Source of the DNA: Pseudomonas moorei
GTDB taxonomy: Bacteria > Pseudomonadota > Gammaproteobacteria > Pseudomonadales > Pseudomonadaceae
Assembly (NCBI RefSeq): GCF_008801475.1
Contig: NZ_VZPP01000019.1
Location: 1 to 64,000 of the forward strand
Direction: 5' to 3'
DNA: 64,000 nt
The notes under the pieces were generated by a model, which saw only the letters and a list, made by a program, of their open reading frames with translations, was not told where the DNA came from and made no database searches. Made by a program: the position numbers and the translations under genes. Shown in pieces: positions 61,891-64,000 of this stretch; the first letter of the stretch is position 1; each line of letters starts with the position of its first letter.

Positions 61891-63222
61891 TCAGAACTTG
61901 GCTTCGGCATCCAGTTGCAGGGTGTTGATGTCCGAATCTTTCTTGTTGATGCTTGCGTTGGTGTAGTCGGAGTTCGCCATGAAGTAAGTAGCACCGAGGG
62001 TGAAGTTCTTGTCCAACTCGTAGCTTACTTTCAACTTGCTGCCGCGCGAGCCGGTGTAACCGTTGGCGAAGTCGGAGTCGGTGAAGGCGCCGACCACAGC
62101 GTTTTGCTGTACATCGCGGTAGTTGTAGTCGATAGCGAAGCCGTAGACCTTGGTCTTGACGCCGGCCAGCCAGCCAGTGTCCTGGTTGTTGCTGGCTTCG
62201 CTGTTGTTCACGTATTGGCCGTAAATCGACAGCGGCAGCGGCAGACCGCTCACGTCCAGCTGACCAAAGCCTTCGTACAGTTTGAATTCTTCGCCCGGGG
62301 TGTTGCCGTTGACGGCCAGTGCGCACGGTGCGGTGACTGTGCCACTGCCAGGGCAGGCACTGCTGTCAGCGTTGTCGTAGGCGTAGATACTGCCGCCCAG
62401 GGTCATTTTCAGATTATCGGTCAGTGCGAAGCGACCACCCAACTGGCCAGCGTACAGACGCAGGTCATGTTTGAACTGCACGCCCTCGCCGTCGACGTTG
62501 TCCTTGAGGGTGTAGTGACCGGCGCTGCCGAACAATTCGGTGCTGCCGCTCAGCGGGTATTTGTAAGTGACTGCCAGACCTTCCGGGTTGATATCGCTAT
62601 CCCAGATGATGTCGCCCATGCTCACCCATGGCTGAGACATCTTGCCGCCGATCAGGTGCAGGTTCTTGATGGCATCCGGGTGGTAGTCGACGTAACCCTG
62701 ATCCAGCCAGATCGCCTTCTTGTCGAAGTAGTTGTTCAGGTCCTGGTTGGTGGAACGCGCGTCATCGTTGCTGCCGGTGGCAATACGAATGCCGGTATCG
62801 ACTTGCGGGTTGATTTCGCTGTAGGCACCCAGGCGGGCACGAATGCGCTGACGGTTCTGGTCCTTGCTGTTGGGTACGCCGTCGTTTTGAACGGTTTCCT
62901 GACGGAAGCGCACGTCTCCCTTGAACTGGGTCTTGGCAGCCCACGCCAGTTTCTGGTCGAAGGTACTCAGCTCGTTGGTTTTCTTGGCAGTCGCCGCGAT
63001 TTGTTCGTTGGTTTCCTGTTGGGCCTGGCGGGCGATCTGCTGATCCTTCTGATCCTTGGCCAGCTCGGCTTGCAGTTCGCTGTATTGCGCGTTGGTAATC
63101 GAACCGTTGGCCTTGAGCATGTCGAGCAGTTTGGCGTCAACTGCGGCGCTGGCAGGAACACTCATGGCCAGCAGCAAGCCACCGCACAGGGCTGCCGCAG
63201 TTTTCGTGGAAGCAAGACGCAT
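61891..63222 (-). CDS. putative outer membrane porin (Porin_5 type)
   Basis: 443 residues. Signal peptide about 1-26 (VPASA-AVD), then a charged, Gln-rich coiled-coil-like stretch (about 35-85) that could anchor in the periplasm or form trimers, then a beta-barrel with alternating strands to the terminal Phe (LQLDAEAKF). Close to unnamed Pseudomonas putative porins; the substrate is unknown. GGAGATTGAT precedes the ATG at 63222. Confidence 0.88.
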   Translation of the reverse strand: MRLASTKTAAALCGGLLLAMSVPASAAVDAKLLDMLKANGSITNAQYSELQAELAKDQKDQQIARQAQQETNEQIAATAKKTNELSTFDQKLAWAAKTQFKGDVRFRQETVQNDGVPNSKDQNRQRIRARLGAYSEINPQVDTGIRIATGSNDDARSTNQDLNNYFDKKAIWLDQGYVDYHPDAIKNLHLIGGKMSQPWVSMGDIIWDSDINPEGLAVTYKYPLSGSTELFGSAGHYTLKDNVDGEGVQFKHDLRLYAGQLGGRFALTDNLKMTLGGSIYAYDNADSSACPGSGTVTAPCALAVNGNTPGEEFKLYEGFGQLDVSGLPLPLSIYGQYVNNSEASNNQDTGWLAGVKTKVYGFAIDYNYRDVQQNAVVGAFTDSDFANGYTGSRGSKLKVSYELDKNFTLGATYFMANSDYTNASINKKDSDINTLQLDAEAKF

Positions 63223-63505
63223 ATCAATCTCCGAAGATGAGAGTGGATGACTTAGCCATCCAGGGCACAACCGACCATTGATGGACGGAAAACAGTGGCC
63301 GGGCTATAACCCGACGCTCTAAAAACAGGCGCCAGTATCGCGACGGTTTATTACAGGGCGGTGGCAATGTGATGGCGTGTCGATGACGATGCAGAGTCGT
63401 CGCGAACTATTGAGTTAGAGCGCTGTCGTCGATTTGATCGTGTGCAAAAGATGGCGATAAGCGATACTCGCGAGGCTTTCACGCCATGAACGAGTGAGGA
63501 TGGTG
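63223..63505. other. divergent promoter region, no gene seen
   Basis: The AT-richer part near 63300-63350 probably holds the porin promoter, but no clear -35/-10 pair was found. No repeat or RNA structure stands out. Confidence 0.5.
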
Positions 63506-64000
63506 ATGCCGTTGCAACGCCTGCAAAGTCTGTCCGAAATCGCCCCGCAAACGTGGGACGCCCTGGTGCCCGAGACTCAGCCGTTTCTGAGTCACGCATT
63601 CCTGAGCGCGCTGGAAGACAGTGGCAGTGTCGGCCCGCATACCGGCTGGCAACCCGAACATTTGCTGCATGTCGAAGGCGATCGACTGATCGCCGCATTA
63701 CCCGGTTACCGCAAATGGCATTCCTACGGCGAGTACGTGTTCGACCATGCCTGGGCCGATGCCTGTGAGCGTGCCGGCATCGATTACTACCCCAAATTCT
63801 TGAGCGCCGTACCGTTCAGCCCGGTCAGCGGGCCACGCCTGCTGGCGTCCAGCGTCGAGGACGGGTTCGAACTGCTGAAGAGCCTGCCGGGTTATCTGGA
63901 GATCGAAGGGCTCTCCAGCGCTCACATCAACTTCACCGATCCGTTCACTGACGCGGCACTGGCCGAACAGCCCGGCTGGTTGCAACGCATCGGCTGTCAG
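63506..64000 (+). CDS. GNAT-like acetyltransferase family (COG3146/DUF482), 5' part
   Basis: The first 165 codons of a gene cut by the window end. The sequence (VPETQPFLSHAFLSALEDSG, GWQPEHLLHVEGDRLIAALP, and KWHSYGEYVFDHAWADACER) is that of the FemAB-related peptidogalycan or acyl-CoA N-acyltransferase family of about 370 residues. I chose the ATG at 63506, with GAGGA 5 nt upstream; an in-frame ATG at 63500 is possible. Function unproven. Confidence 0.85.
   Translation, partial: MPLQRLQSLSEIAPQTWDALVPETQPFLSHAFLSALEDSGSVGPHTGWQPEHLLHVEGDRLIAALPGYRKWHSYGEYVFDHAWADACERAGIDYYPKFLSAVPFSPVSGPRLLASSVEDGFELLKSLPGYLEIEGLSSAHINFTDPFTDAALAEQPGWLQRIGCQ

Noticed and set aside
61915..63240. 441-codon open frame opposite the porin gene
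   Set aside because: Mirror frame; the minus-strand porin has a signal peptide, ribosome site and terminal Phe.

Overview
The window is chromosomal DNA of a Pseudomonas, most likely the P. fluorescens group. The basis is gene content and order recognised from memory of the genus: oprH-phoP-phoQ next to dctA and nrdA; ldhA-gacS-two-component pair-cysM-rlmD-relA-mazG; fabB-fabA-hybrid kinase; flgA-flgM-flgN-flgZ beside cheV-cheR-flgBCDE. The intergenic REP-type inverted repeats with GGAGC/GCTCC ends, and the GC-rich codon use that produces many long mirror ORFs, fit this. No prophage, IS element, CRISPR array or obvious island is visible; nearly everything is core or lineage-core.

Layout. 1-240: the tail of an rRNA operon (5S and terminator). 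568-5753: a response regulator with a TPR-like tail and a small soluble histidine kinase, a glutamine-synthetase-family enzyme and an MFS transporter. 5818-13577: flagellar and chemotaxis genes, with flgA, flgM-flgN-flgZ on the minus strand under a clear sigma-28 promoter, and cheV-cheR and flgBCDE on the plus strand under a sigma-54 promoter. 13781-19739: nrdA with a long, structured, NrdR/DnaA-type control region and a divergent two-component pair. 19840-27070: phosphopantetheinyl transferase, dienelactone hydrolase, the oprH-phoP-phoQ operon with PhoP boxes, an AraC-type regulator and dctA with a sigma-54 promoter. 27215-34597: a CoA-transferase/racemase, SprT, a Yip1 protein, ttcA, a Tag-like glycosylase, an arsC-wrbA-DUF2069 operon, a thioredoxin-fold lipoprotein and two small conserved genes. 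34675-47272: ldhA, gacS, a Fur-box-preceded two-component pair, cysM, rlmD, relA, mazG and two small genes. 47666-52921: fabB-fabA, a hybrid kinase overlapping an orphan substrate-binding protein, and what looks like an internally deleted TonB-dependent receptor. 53117-64000: gpsA, sixA, acyl-CoA synthetase and thioesterase, two alpha/beta hydrolases, a GST, a DUF4892 protein, an AI-2E-type permease, a porin, and the start of an acetyltransferase-like gene cut by the window end.

How the genes work together. The window is rich in signalling: six complete kinase/regulator sets plus CheV and CheR. GacS (global control of secondary metabolism) and a hybrid kinase resembling P. aeruginosa PA1611 (a RetS partner) both lie here. 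The most striking observation is that GacS carries arginine at position 477, where the ATP-binding G2 box normally reads GTGLGL. A single G-to-A change would explain it and would be expected to damage the kinase. Other points worth following are the internally deleted receptor beside the binding protein and kinase pair, a hairpin-rich candidate sRNA between cheR and flgB, the nrdA control region, and palindromic operators in front of dctA, fabA and the acyl-CoA synthetase gene.
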